Source: Apodemus sylvaticus (Eukaryota > Chordata > Mammalia > Rodentia > Muridae). From it: a stretch of DNA of 64,000 bases. The stretch is from positions 75,755,184-75,819,183 of the forward strand of contig NC_067472.1 of NCBI RefSeq assembly GCF_947179515.1, in the 5' to 3' direction. Shown here piece after piece: positions 32,843-44,050 of this stretch. Each line of letters opens with the position of its first letter. The first letter of the stretch is position 1. A model generated the notes under the pieces. The model did no database searches and was not told where the DNA came from. It saw only the letters and a program-made list of their open reading frames with translations. Position numbers and translations under genes: made by a program.

Positions 32843-32844
<2 letters not shown>

Positions 32845-33216
32845 CATGTGTGTGTATGTTAGTGTATACGTATACACTATGGGTGTTGATTGTGGGTCTG
32901 CAGGCTTGCACACTCTCTCCATGGAACCTTTATCCAACCTCAAACATAGGTAGGCACTCCATAGCTCTAGACAGCTCTCAGCCATCCACAACCCCTATTT
33001 CCCTCCACATTTTGAGCCACAGAGTCCTTGAGAAAGAGATGCTTTGGATTTCTTAAATGGGAGGGAGAGTAAGTATTCTGGATTTCTCCCCACTCCCAAT
33101 TAAATGTTTAAGACTCTGGGGTCTTGCTGATCATATCTTTACTTTTTAGAACTCTGATTTTTTTTTGTCCTGGGATCTACATTGAGGTCTAGGACCCTCA
33201 AACACATTAAATCTTG
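32843..33216. other. single-copy DNA, nothing recognised
   Basis: About 370 bp. A short palindrome, 'agtgtatacgtatacact', lies at 32862-32879 just downstream of the GA run. Confidence 0.5.
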
Positions 33217-33420
33217 GGGCCAGTGAGATGGCTCAACAGGTAAAGGCACTTGCTGCCAAGTCCGATGACCTGAGTTCCATCCCTGGATCCTCTATGGTGG
33301 AAGGAGAGAATAGACTCCCACATATTGTCCTCTGACGTCCACAGAAATGCCATGGAACACACATCCACCCACCCACCTTCCTACACACCATGGAAATAAA
33401 TGTAATAAACAATATTTAGA
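33217..33420 (+). mobile_element. B2/B3 SINE, plus strand
   Basis: 'ggggccagtgagatggctca', 'acaggtaaaggcacttgctg', 'cctgagttccatccctggat' and 'ttgtcctctgacgtccacag', ending with 'aataaatgtaataaac'. The tRNA-like head with B-box ('gagttccat') is well preserved. Confidence 0.9.
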
Positions 33421-33795
33421 AGGCAGAATTATCTGAGTGGTGGTGGCGAAAGGGATGGTGAAGCCATCGACCCTGCTGCTGGTCAGGTGGTCCATGGAAA
33501 AGGCATTGAACCAAACTAAGACATTTTTATTATTGAAGGGGAAAAGATGATGAAGGAAAGATGGAGAGAGGCCATCTGAAAGATAACTAGGCCGTATGCC
33601 ACAGTGAGGGGTAATGTTCAGACGTGACTGAGGGTCTTGGGGCCTACCTTGCCTAGGATTACCAGTATTGGAGGCCTTCCTTAGATCACACATCTGCAAG
33701 GCCCAATGAATGACCCTGTCCCATCGGGAAGGGAAAACACATCAAAGCCCCACCACCTAGGGATATAAGAAGGGCATCGTTTAACCACTGAGCTT
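33421..33795. other. single-copy DNA, nothing recognised
   Basis: About 375 bp between two SINEs, with no repeat or gene seen. Confidence 0.5.
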
Positions 33796-33810
33796 AGAAA
33801 GAAAAGCAGG

Positions 33811-33952
33811 AGCCGGGCGTGGTGGCGCACGCCTGTAATCCCAGCACTCTGGGAGGCAGAGACAGGCAGGTTTCTGAGTTCGAGGCCAGCCTGATCTACA
33901 GAGTGAGTTCCAGGACAGCCAGGGCTACACAGAGAAACCCTATCTCGGAAAA
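33811..33952 (+). mobile_element. young B1 SINE with 15-bp target duplication
   Basis: It is nearly consensus: 'agccgggcgtggtggcgcac', 'gcctgtaatcccagcactct', 'gggaggcagagacaggcagg', 'tttctgagttcgaggccagc', 'gagtgagttccaggacagcc' and 'agggctacacagagaaaccc'. The direct repeat 'agaaagaaaagcagg' flanks the element at 33796-33810 and, after the tail, at 34022-34036. The many preserved CpG sites mark it as the youngest insertion in the window. Confidence 0.97.
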
Positions 33953-33968
33953 AAAAAAAAGAAAAGAA

Positions 33969-34021
<53 letters not shown>
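33953..34021 (+). repeat. (GAAA)n tail of the B1
   Basis: An A-rich start passes into about 15 regular GAAA/AAAG units. This is tail-derived and runs straight into the target duplication, which itself is A/G-rich and may have seeded the repeat. Confidence 0.95.
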
Positions 34022-34028
<7 letters not shown>

Positions 34029-34036
34029 AAAGCAGG

Positions 34037-35894
34037 CAATGTGGAGCATGGAGTAAGTAGATTGCACTAAAGTGTGATCTGGCAAATGCAACTCCTGAGT
34101 CTGGACTATTGTCCACTGTCAGTTTATGCCAAGAAAGTTTTAATGGAATGCAGCTACATTTGTTTGAATATTTCTATGACTGTTTGGTGTTGCAGTGACA
34201 GAGTTGGTTATTGAAACAGAAGCTGTATACCACTTAAATTGAACGTATTTACTCTTTGGCCTTTTAGAGAAAGCAATTATTGTTCCCTGCTTGAGAGGAT
34301 GGGTCCCTGACAAAGAAGGATTTCCGAATAGCTCTTGAGTGGAAAAAATAGACACATGTAAACACCTGGATGCTAGCAGGGAGGGGAAGAGGGCAGAGCA
34401 GTGTTTAGTATGCCAATTGCTTTCCATATTGTTGAATTCTGCCATTTGAGTTTCTGTGGTTTTACCATATCATGGTGTAAGTAGATCATGGCAGTCAGCA
34501 TTGAGACTGGGTACACATTTTTCCCTTGTCCGTGGACCTGCACACTGGGTCAAGTGAACATGGAATCCCACACAAAAATTGTGCAAAGCCCTGTTTGAAA
34601 TGACCATGGTGATGGACAGGGATGGATTCTCGGATGAAATGCTGGAGGTTCTTGATCTTTCTGATGCAAACAGACTGAAAAGCATCCCAGAGCAGGGTTG
34701 TTCTGCAGTCACCATCTGAAAGGCCAAGCACCAGCTTCATGCTCATGCACCCCTGCTCCCCAGCGACCCCCTGGGAGGAAGTCACCATGGAATAGCAGGG
34801 GTATGTTGTGCTTGGCAGCCCTGATCCAAGCTCTGAGGAGATGGATCTCTTTGAGACTTTGCTGTGTGCCTGGATCACATGACATGGGATCTTCTCATAG
34901 TTACAGCACCCACATGTGGAGTCCTGGATTGTTCTCTCTAGTGATGCTCACCAGTTTGTCATGTAGACTGGGTCTTTTTTTCTCAGTTCTGTCTCCTGAA
35001 ACCCATCCACACTGCATGAGAAGGAGCAATCACCATGGCAACAAGACTGGAGGCTCTTGGTACATCTGTGCTCACCGGGACAAAACAGAAATTTTACAAC
35101 AGACTGAATGACTTGGTCGCTCTCGCACCAGAGAGGCCCCAGAGCCCCGCTTACTCCCTTCAGGTCTTTCCAGCTCCACTTTAGAGCACGTTGACCAGCC
35201 CAGAGCTCACTTTCCATCTCATCAGGACTCTACATGGAAGAGTTTCCAGGCCTTAGCTGGCCGTATCTGCCAGGGCAAGTGGTAAGAGTTGGGTAGATGT
35301 TTAAAAGTACTTTGCCAGTAACTTGTTCTTCCCACTGTATGGTATGTGTTTGTACTTCCTTTAAAACAGACACTGTGTGTCCATCCACAGAAGTGAAATC
35401 TCTGAAGTCATGCCAGTGGGACTCTGGACCATCTACAGAGTTCCAGCTTGTTTGCTTCCTGCCTGACATACAGTCTTTGGTAGTGAGGGAAGGTGTAGTC
35501 ATTAGCCATATTTTTGAGTCATCTTTGATCCTTGATTCCAGTATGCTTTGGGAATGACTAACTTATACCTGGATATAATCCTCACACTGATCTCCAGGCT
35601 GGGGGAAGTTGCCACAGACTGGAGGACTTCCATCTTACTCTTCTTTCTCAATGCCCCTGTGGTGACCATGCTCTTCGGATCCTCTGTCCCAGCAGCATTT
35701 AAGTCAGGTATATACCCAGCAGTCCCCATACAGCGCCCCCAGGCGGGCAACATGGTGATAAGCTTGTCTTGGCCAACAGCCTAATAGCTACTTCCATCTG
35801 GAGACCCAGGTCCCAACCTTCAGCATTTAGAGTGAGTTGTGTCTGTGTTGTTTGAGAAGTGGAGATTTAAATCCTGTCTGCCTCTTGAGGTGTA
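34037..35894. other. unassigned block with many short open frames
   Basis: About 1.86 kb with no SINE, L1 or LTR that I recognise. Compared with other single-copy parts it has more and longer frames on both strands (for example 34495-34878 minus, 34698-35108 plus, 35297-35554 plus, 35502-35753 minus). The base composition is more even. No single strand gives a continuous reading and no product was recognised. It could be an old retrocopy or ERV internal sequence, or chance. Confidence 0.35.
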
Positions 35895-36060
35895 CTGACT
35901 GGTGAGCGACCTGCTGCGGGGAGCCCTAGAAAGATGCAGAGAGCTCATGGCAGAGGTAAGCGGAGCTAGCCTGGGAGATACAGTGAAAGCTCCTAGGAGC
36001 TTGGGGGCGCGGGGCAGAGCCAGATGCTGCTGCGCGCGAGTGAGGTCATCACTTCTCAGA
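35895..36060 (+). promoter_or_regulatory. small CpG cluster with a donor-like site
   Basis: Eight CpG dinucleotides fall within about 170 bp (including 'gggggcgcgggg' and 'ctgcgcgcgag'), several times the density of the surroundings. At 35956 there is a strong splice-donor match, cagag|gtaag, preceded by an ATG in 'ctcatggcagag'. It could be a small first exon with promoter, or part of an unrecognised LTR. No transcript evidence is available. Confidence 0.3.
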
Positions 36061-37775
36061 ACACAGGGCTATCTAGTCAAGTGCAATTGGGCAGAACAGG
36101 GAACAGGTGCTCTCTGGCGCTTTTATTGTTTTGTTATGTGTGTAATACACTTCAGCCAGAGCAAAATAAACTCATACTCTGGTTATTTAATAACAAGGCA
36201 ACGGCCATACCCTAAATCAGGATGAAAAGACAAACAGAAGGAGACTGAATCCTGTCCCTTGGCAGGTGGCAGGTACGAAGAGGCACCGGGTCTGGGGGGA
36301 TTAAGGTGAAGGGGTTATGGGATTACGGTGAGGGGTTTAGCTGCAATAAGGAACTTTCTGAAATTGAGGTGTGACGCCGAAGGCCCGGCTGTGTGTGGAA
36401 CCTCTCCTATCTCCTAACTGTTTGTAGAGGCGAACAAGTCTACCTATAAGAGGGGGAGGGATCAAAGCAATGCTAGTCCCAGCTGCCTTGTGGGGCAGGT
36501 GGCCTCCATCTATTGGATAGGGGAAGGTTCAAGTAAGCTGTCAATTAGGAGAGGGTTAGAGGGCCCCTCCCAGTCAAAGGGTCATGAGTTATAAAGGGGT
36601 GCTCTTAGCTTCAAGGAGTTGAGGTGAGTCAGGAGACAACAGGTGGAGTCTAGAGAGAAGGCAGTCATAAACAGACCTGCCTGTCACCTCTTACCCCAGT
36701 CTTTTATGGGCCAGCTGGTTGTGGGGTGATAATCAATAGGAAGAATGTCAAAGGCTGAAGTCTGTGGTCCCCACATCCATAGAGGTCCCCAGACTCTGTA
36801 CATTTGCCTTAGGGTTGTCATCTGGCCTGATAAAAAGCTTTTCTTGGTGGAAACTTTTCCCCCAGTGGTTTGATTAACTGTTTTCTGTTTTGTGATTGGA
36901 TGATTTTAAAGACCAATAGTCTAGTTATACTCCATGCTCTTTCAGTGGCATATGACTGAGATGTCAGTCATATGTTTTTCCTGTATGCTTTGTGATTGGG
37001 ACTGGGCAGAGTGATGTTCAGTCCACGGACACAGCCTTGTGTTTGTCTGGCCCTCTCCTCCCCAGTTCCCAAATCTCTCTAGATTCCCCATCCTTGCTCC
37101 ATGAAGTGGTTTAGAGGTTCTAGGCAGGCACACACATGACTTCAGAGGTATGTATGAAAGGCCATCTTCATGGGAACCGGAAGCAGTTGCTGCTAGGTGA
37201 GGATAGATGCACAAAGAGAAGGACATGCCTGTTGTCTGGCCTATCTGTGTGGCTCGAAGCTGAGGTGCCGAGAATGCAAGGCCTCTTCCCAGAGTGTAGC
37301 AGAGTCTGAGAAATGCCTGAGCCAGCTCTGACTGTGGAGGCTCACACCTTCCCCATTGTGTGACTATGTGAATAAGTGAGCCAGGGGTTCTGTTGGGAAA
37401 GAGCTGTCACTGTCATCAGTGAGTACTCTTCAAGAGTGCTCTGAGGGGGGTGTGACTGCGACCCCAGGGACAACCCTAGTCTATATCTTTTTGCCGTAAT
37501 TAAATCCCCAGAATACTTTATGAAGAAAGGCTTTCCATAGCTCGCAGTGCGAGGGCTGAGAGTCCACAATCGGGCAGATACATCTGCAAAGCACGGGGTG
37601 AGAACTTTCTGGATTGATTCATGGCAGCTGAGATCGCATGGTAGGAATGTGTGTGAGAAGTCACATGACGAAACAGGAAGTGAGTGACCGAGAAGAGCTG
37701 GGTGTTCTTTTGCACAGACCTACTCTTTGTTTGCCCTAAGTGCGTGCTATGACCTGCCTCTTAAGGTTCACAACT
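36061..37775. other. single-copy DNA with a TATA-like site
   Basis: About 1.7 kb. 'ttataaagg' at 36589-36597 follows 'gggcccctccc' (36571-36581), and 'gag|gtgagt' occurs at 36621-36629. The combination resembles a promoter or LTR but the spacing leaves almost no exon. Nothing else was recognised. Confidence 0.35.
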
Positions 37776-37985
37776 GGGGCTGAAGAGATGACTGTAGTTT
37801 AAGTGTACTGGGTGCTCTTCCAAAGGCCCCAAGTTCAATTCCCAGGACCTACACCATGGTTTTTAACCAACTCCATTTAGGGGATTCCATGTCCTCTTCC
37901 AGCCTCTATGGGCATCAGGCATGAACATGGTGCATAGATGTACATTCAGACGAATACACATAGACATGGAGATTTAATACTTTAA
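37776..37985 (+). mobile_element. B2/B3 SINE, plus strand, first of an inverted pair
   Basis: 'ggggctgaagagatgactgt', 'gggtgctcttccaaaggccc', 'aagttcaattcccaggacct', 'catgtcctcttccagcctct' and the tail 'gagatttaatacttta' show the full order. Confidence 0.88.
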
Positions 37986-37988
37986 AAA

Positions 37989-38217
37989 TTTCTCTTTAAG
38001 ATTTATTTATTTTTAATTATATGTCCTTGTTGTATGTCTGTGTGTGGCTATGTAAATGTATGTTCAGATACATGAAGAGACCAGAGAGGCGCTGGATTCC
38101 TCTGGAGCTCTAGTTGATAGGCAGTTGTAGCCGCTTGACATGGGTGCTGGGAACTGAACTCTGGTCCTCTGGAAGAGCAGTATATGCAGTTAACTGCTGA
38201 GCCAGCTCCTCAGCTCC
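37989..38217 (-). mobile_element. B2/B3 SINE, minus strand, second of an inverted pair
   Basis: The tail 'taagatttatttatttttaa' is on the left, then 'gaccagagaggcgctggatt', 'tgggtgctgggaactgaact', 'ctggtcctctggaagagcag' and 'taactgctgagccagctcct'. The tails of the two elements meet within a few bases. Confidence 0.88.
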
Positions 38218-39262
38218 ACAGTCCATCTCTTTTAAAAGCAAATCCATTTAAAGTCTTCATCTCTGGGCAAGGACAAAATGCAGACAAATGCTTTTCCTGT
38301 GTATAACAGGTGGTCTCTGGTCCAATTTTGGATAAAGACCCTGTTTCCATCTGCCACTTTGTGATACTAGCTTCACTGTCTGCATTTCAGAGACATTTCT
38401 GGTCTTCGCCGACCAGAACTTTCCATTAAGCTCTGATCATAACATTTTAGGGCTTTTCTAACCTTTATCTCCAAACTCACCTGAAATCCTCCCACAAACT
38501 AGTTCTAGAGGCTAAAGAACCACATAGTCATATTTAATCAGAGTAACAATCCTGTTTTTCTGGCACCAGATTACTTGAGATTTCTGTGACCAGATAACCA
38601 GGAAAGCTTTGGCTCGTGGTTCCAGAGGCCTTAGCCCACAGTGGCTCAGCTCCATGTGTTCAGGCAGAGCATCATGGTAATAAAAGAATGCAGCCGAGGA
38701 GGCCGCTCTCCGGGAGGACAGCAAGCCGAGTGTGGGAAGGATGGGGCACCAGGCAGAACTTTGTGAGGTGCACTCTCAGTGATGACCCACTTCTTCTGCT
38801 TGGGTCCCAGTTCTTAAAGTTTCCAGAATCTTCCCACACAGCACAACCAGCTGTAGGGAAGGGGCAAATATTCAGCATAAGAACCTGGGCAAACATTTCA
38901 TATTCAAACCATAACAGGAACTCTATTTTACATATAGATGGAAAATATTTTGTGCATGCTTTAAATATGTATGGACTTCTGAAGGAAAGCAGATAACCGA
39001 GCACAATGATGGGCTGTGTCAGGACGTGGTCTTATTCACAATCTTCCTCTGTCACTCACGCTTGCTGAAACTTAGGTCACCCACAGTTACAGTGTTTACA
39101 CATTCTGAGTTTCCCAAACAACATCCCCATGAGTCCTTATCTACAGCTATGAAAATTAAGTGATTATATTTTCTCTCTTTCTCTCTCTCTGTTCTCAACT
39201 CCTCTCAGCTTGTTTAAAATGCTAGATTTGAAACAAAGGTACCAACAGTCTCATATCCCAGT
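38218..39262. other. single-copy DNA, no gene supported
   Basis: About 1 kb without a recognised repeat. Frames on both strands at 38616-39004 overlap and are unrecognised. A short C/T-rich run lies near 39171-39190. Confidence 0.45.
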
Positions 39263-39690
39263 TGTCTTAGTTAGGTTTTGTCATTTTTCTTTTTCCTGTG
39301 ACAAAACACGTGGACCTAAAACAATTCAGGGAGGAAATGGTTTTATTTGGCTTACAGGTTATTGTCTGTCACTGGAGAAAGCCAAGGCAGGAACTTAAAC
39401 AGGACAGAAACCTGGAGGCAGGAATTGAAGCAGAGGCCATAGAGTAGTGCTGCTTACTGGCTTGCTCCTCACAGCTTGCTCAGCCTGCTTTCTTATACAA
39501 CCCAGGAGCAACTGCCCAGGGGTAGCCCCACCCACAGTGGGCTGGGCCTTCACACATCATTCATCAATCAACCAAATGCCCCACAGCCATGCCTACAGGC
39601 CAAACTGAAGAAGGCAATCCCTCAGGTGAGATTTCCTCTTCCTAGTTTATGTTAGATTCTAGTTTATGTTAGCAAAAGCTAAGTGGCACA
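39263..39690 (-). mobile_element. MaLR solo LTR, MT family, minus strand
   Basis: It starts 'tgtcttagttaggttttgtc' and carries 'gtttatttggcttacaggtt', 'aacctggaggcaggaattga', 'ctgcttactggcttgctcct', 'acagtgggctgggccttcac' and 'gccatgcctacaggccaaac', ending '...aagtggcaca'. Flanks 'ccagt' (39258-39262) and 'ccaat' (39691-39695) are a 5-bp target duplication with one change. It has full LTR length and no internal region. Confidence 0.88.
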
Positions 39691-39765
39691 CCAATATATT
39701 TAAAAGAATTATATATAGGATTCTGGCGATTCACTCCATCTTGAGAATAGGTTATGCACTTAAAT

Positions 39766-39958
39766 GGGCAAGATGGCTTATTGGAAAGAGATGCTTGCTG
39801 CAAGCCTGATAGTCTGAGTTCAATCCCTAGAACCCAAATGGTGAAAGAAAACGAGACCTAACTCCTGCAACTTATCCTCTGACTGACACCTGTGTGCCAC
39901 AGCATGTGTGTACACATTCACATCCATACAACCAACATAAGTGAAAAATAAAAAATCT
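39766..39958 (+). mobile_element. B3-type SINE, plus strand, diverged
   Basis: 'gggcaagatggcttattgga', 'gatgcttgctgcaagcctga', 'ctgagttcaatccctagaac' and 'cttatcctctgactgacacc' with an A-rich end fit B3/B2. Confidence 0.75.
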
Positions 39959-41098
39959 CTAAATCATTTAAGTTTTTCTCCATATGTAATTTCTATTTGA
40001 AGCATGTAATTCACTTAACTTTTAAAATTCCATGTCTAGTTGTGTTAGACCAACAAAATCCATTTCACTTGAATAATAGGTTATCATGAAGCTGGGTCAG
40101 GAAGCCATCTGTTCCCTGAGCCTCACTGTTGCCTGGCTCTCCTATGTCTGGTCTGTCTGTCAGCACAGTAGCCCGGGCTCAGACTGTTTACCGCTCTGGT
40201 GATTAATATTTGAGCTAAGACCTCGTGGGGAGCCAGAATCTTCAGTTTGATTTAGCACATGTACTATCCTCTGTGGTTAGAAATCAATCTTCAGAAATTC
40301 ATGTTTCTCCATGCATCACAACTGCATGTCCTTTGTTGAGCCCCACACAGGCTGGTAGCACTGCCATCCAGGAATGAGAAGTAATCTCTGTCAGTACATG
40401 TTTGGGGATGGGACAGGAGAAGAGCTCATGTGATTGTTTCTGTAGTTCCTGGGCTGAGAGATCCCACTCCAGAAAGAGGTAGAATTATTGATCCATAGTG
40501 TCCCTTCCCAATCTCTGCATCTGTTCCATGGTGCCATGCTGTGGAACTAGGAGACATCACAGATCCTCTGACGCTGGAGAGCATAATGGAGCCCTTGATC
40601 ATTCAAATAAGTCTTTAGATTCTTTCCTGCCAGCATTACCCAGTGAAAGGCAGCCCCCTCAAGGAATCTGCTGCCCCATCATGCCCTCCTAACACTGCCC
40701 TGTTGACTTTTGACCTCATAGTCCTGTGGCTGCATGCCACCAATTGTCCCTTTCCATCCCAACCCTGCTACATTGTGCAGAGTCATGCAAGAGTCCCCAC
40801 ACAAAGATGGGGCTGAGCTGAGAAGGGTGGTGTGAGCTCTGCTTGTCAAGATCACATCTTCCTGTCCCTACGTCTGGGGGATTAACACCTGCTGGGTTTG
40901 CTTCTGTGAGTCTCACTCTGTTTATTTACTGTGGAGACAGAAGTCTGCAGCCCTCTCTTGCTCCTCGCTCCATTCACCATGGGCCAGTGATGTGTAGGCA
41001 AGGAAGCCCTTCCTGGAGGAGCTGTGTTGTGGGTTCACATGCTCTGTACAACTGGCACCTCTTCATGTGTGCTCAGAATGCCAACTCTCATTCGGGTT
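39959..41098. other. single-copy DNA, no gene supported
   Basis: About 1.1 kb. Several short frames (40498-40689, 40716-40916) have no recognised product. Confidence 0.45.
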
Positions 41099-41200
41099 TT
41101 CATTCATTCACTCTACAAGTGTTTATTAGTGTCAGCCTGTGTTAAATTCCCCCCTAGACTCTGGGAATACAAATCTGGTGATAAGCAAAACCACCATCTC
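41099..41200 (+). mobile_element. L2 LINE relic
   Basis: 'cattcattcactctacaagt', 'gtttattagtgtcagcctgt' and 'gactctgggaatacaaatct' resemble the familiar ancient L2 3' motif (attcattcaacaaatattta then a 'tgggaatacaaa' word). Old and short. Confidence 0.45.
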
Positions 41201-41342
41201 TTTAGCATCTTTCAAGTAGGTACAAATGGTGTGAAAACCACAGAAAGTAGTGGAGAGAAGGAAGTCTGACTTAGACTGGATGGTTCAGGTGGCCATCTCC
41301 GAGATGACACTAGATCAGAGAGCTAGAGGTCAAAAATATTTC

Positions 41343-41406
41343 AGATAGCCAAGGAATTAGAGAGATACATCTATTCCAGATAGCCAAGGAATTAGAGAGA
41401 ACATCC
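41343..41406 (+). repeat. 35-bp tandem duplication
   Basis: 'agatagccaaggaattagag' occurs at 41343 and again at 41378. The 23-bp core is identical, so the event is fairly recent. Confidence 0.95.
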
Positions 41407-41559
41407 TAAACATAGGAATAGCAAAGGGCTCAAAGGGGACCAGTGTGCCACACATGGCTTACCCAAGGGGGAAAAAAGGGATTGGGGCTTTCAGAAAGTA
41501 GGCGTGGAGCAGGATATGTAAAACCTGTGCTGTTTTCAATCTTGATTATTTTTAAATTC

Positions 41560-41885
41560 TTTAAAAATTATTTTTATGTGTATGGATGAGTCCATTGTGT
41601 GTGTATGTGTGTGTGTGTGTTTGAGTATGTATGTAGTATATGTGTGTATATGTTCATGTGCACAGATGTGTGCACCCACTCATGCTCATGCTCAGACTCC
41701 GGAGGAAGATGCTGATTGTCCTGCTCTATCACTCTTCATCATATTCCCCTAGACAGGGTCTCTTGTTGAACCTGGAGGAAGGCTGGCAGCCAGCAAGCTC
41801 CAGCAATCCCTCTGTCTCCACCCACCAAAGCCCCAGGGTTGTAAGTGTGCATGGCTGTGCATGGCTATGCATAACTACTCTACGC
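41560..41885 (-). mobile_element. B4/RSINE1-type SINE, minus strand, with TG/TA tail
   Basis: A TG/TA-rich tail (41597-41655) is followed by 'cctagacagggtctcttgtt', 'gaacctggaggaaggctggc', 'cagccagcaagctccagcaa' and 'gggttgtaagtgtgcatggc', the reversed body. The tRNA-like head is missing or unrecognisable. The open frame over it is not a gene. Confidence 0.65.
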
Positions 41886-42224
41886 TTGTGATGATCACCC
41901 CTCAAGATGTAAATCCTGGGTCCCTTTCCCTAAGAGAGCAGCCTGTACTGAATAAGTAGGGTGTGCTGGAAGCAATGGAATGCGTGTTTGAGGTTAGACA
42001 GTTCCGAGTGTGGGGTCACTTCCATGTTCTCTTCTTTGGATCATTTGCTCTGGCAGGAGCCAGTGGCCATGTGGTAAAGAAACCAAGTAACTCTGTACAA
42101 AAGTCTACATAGTTAACACCTCTCACTCAGCAACATTTCAGAATTTGATGTTAGAAACAGACTCTGCATCTCCAGTCAAATCCCAGACAGCATTGTGATT
42201 TCAACATCAAGGCTGACCCCTAGT
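41886..42224. other. single-copy DNA
   Basis: About 340 bp, nothing recognised. Confidence 0.5.
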
Positions 42225-42345
42225 CGAAAGCAGAGGGCCTGGCTCCAGAGGCCTTGGCTCCCGGGAACTGTGAGATAACAAAGAACTGGTGTTTTAAGCT
42301 GCTAAAATTTGGGAATCATTTGTTACACAGCGTTATATGACCATT
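42225..42345 (+). mobile_element. MLT1-type LTR relic (3' end)
   Basis: 'gggaactgtgagataacaaa', 'gtgttttaagctgctaaaat' and 'tttgttacacagcgttatat' follow the 3' end of ancient MaLR MLT1-like LTRs. Divergence is high. Confidence 0.5.
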
Positions 42346-43189
42346 ACTCTGGGTTATGTCACACCTACGATCATCAGCTTTTCAAGTAGAAAAGGGAAGT
42401 TGCTGAGAAGTTTATGAGGGCAACAGCATCATGAGATTTCTTCCCACGAAGGGCTCACTTTGCTTCCTAAATGCATGAATAACCATTTAAAGAGAGCCAG
42501 AAGTTGAATTGAGGGACACTTCGAGGTAGAGTCAGTTGGAATGCACTGGGCTATGTGAGCCTGGAATTCCCAAGCAAAGCTTATTTTAACAATAAGCCCA
42601 GTTAGTATTTCACCTTGCAAGAGGTCTAGGTATAAGAAGGTCCAAAAGGCAATTAATTCCACGCTAATACCCTGAGGACCCTACCTTTCTTTTCCCTTGC
42701 TTTGCTTGACTTACAGTATTGGCTTTGTTCTCAGGATAACTTACCTCATATAGACCTGATGGCTGTCATGATTGCAGGTGTGTGACATCCAGAAATGACA
42801 AAGTTGACTGAAGTGATGCCTACCTTTTCTTGGGAGCATGATAGTTTCTCTGAAGTTTGCAGCAAGTGCTTTCTTCTATATTACATGTGTTCCCCAAGCA
42901 TGGCGAGGGGGGAGGGGCTCTCATGCTTAGTTTGGGCCGGGTGCCATGATGGGGTGGAGTAGGATGGTGACAGAGATAGGAAAAAAGGGAGGCGCTAGAT
43001 GTGCTAGAAACTTGCAGAGGAATCACTCACTGCTCTTAGAATTGGGTCTTGAGGCAACAGGGCTCTTCTCCAATGAGAAGGCTAGGGGAGGCAGTGATGT
43101 GGTCGGTAGAGACTTGGCTATTTTGTGTGGGCGGGGCTCATCCCATTTGGCTCAGTTTGCTAATTATTATCTGCATTAGCTACTCAGTT
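42346..43189. other. single-copy DNA, no gene supported
   Basis: About 840 bp. No repeat recognised; short frames only. Confidence 0.45.
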
Positions 43190-43513
43190 CGTTGCTGTGC
43201 CAAACCACCTGGCAGAACAGCTTTAGGAAGGAGAGGTTCACTTCGGCTCCCTGTCGGAAGGTACAGTCCATCACGGTGTCAGGAGCTTGAGACAGCTGGC
43301 CACATGACATCCACTGTCAGAAAATAGGGTGAAAATGCTGGCCATCATTTTTCTTCACTCCAGGCCCTCTGCCCATGGCTTACCATCACTCATATTTGCT
43401 GTGGATCGTTCTGCCTCAGTTAGCCTATTGTCGCTAACACCTCACGAGCAATGTCCAAACGTCATTTCAATGACTAGACACTGTCAAGTTGACAATTCAT
43501 ATTAACCATCACA
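43190..43513 (-). mobile_element. MaLR LTR, MTE-like, minus strand
   Basis: 'ggaaggagaggttcacttcg', 'ggtacagtccatcacggtgt', 'caggagcttgagacagctgg', 'ccacatgacatccactgtca' and 'ctgtcaagttgacaattcat' with 'attaaccatcaca' at the end give the reversed LTR order, the same type as 18680-18980. It is old and solo. Confidence 0.7.
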
Positions 43514-43977
43514 TTATCGTACTCTTGAGGGTACAGTACCTGATGGGTCCCCTGATACTAAAGGCATAACACCTAGGGGCTAGCAAGAGGAACTTTCAGA
43601 GATGGAAACATGTTAACAGCCACCAAGGTTGTGTGACATCTTCTAAGTCAGGCTTGCTTTAAAGGTCTATGTTAAGGAAGGTGATCCAGAGCATGAGCTT
43701 TGGCAAGGATATCAGTGGGTGTCCTTGTGTCATTTGTCGTGGACACTCTCAGGAGCTCTCTTGGCAGCTAGATGCATGGCCGTATTACTTCTCACGAAGA
43801 ATAATGACACAAGGTTTTGCCTCCAGGATAAACTTTCTATTTTAAAAGCTCTTTGTCTCATTAGTAGACGGGTCCATAAGCCTAGAGGAGCTAAAAGGGA
43901 CACTTGCACCACACGTTCGTATGTCCTATCATGTTAAATGTGGTCAAGCCCAAAGCCCCATGCAACCACTTAGTTTA
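43514..43977. other. single-copy DNA, nothing recognised
   Basis: About 460 bp between the MaLR LTR and an L2-like fragment. Short frames on both strands near 43719-43937 overlap and have no recognised product. Confidence 0.5.
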
Positions 43978-44050
43978 GCATTATTAAATATCTGTGATTC
44001 ACCGAGCTCTGGCCTAGGTGCTGAGATTATAAGAACCATAGCTAGTGTTC
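43978..44050 (+). mobile_element. possible L2 LINE relic
   Basis: 'attaaatatctgtgattcac' with 'ctggcctaggtgctgagatt' resembles the L2 3' motif, but it is short. Confidence 0.3.

Noticed and set aside
33681..34091. Minus-strand frame of 136 codons
   Set aside because: It is B1 plus its GAAA tail read in reverse.
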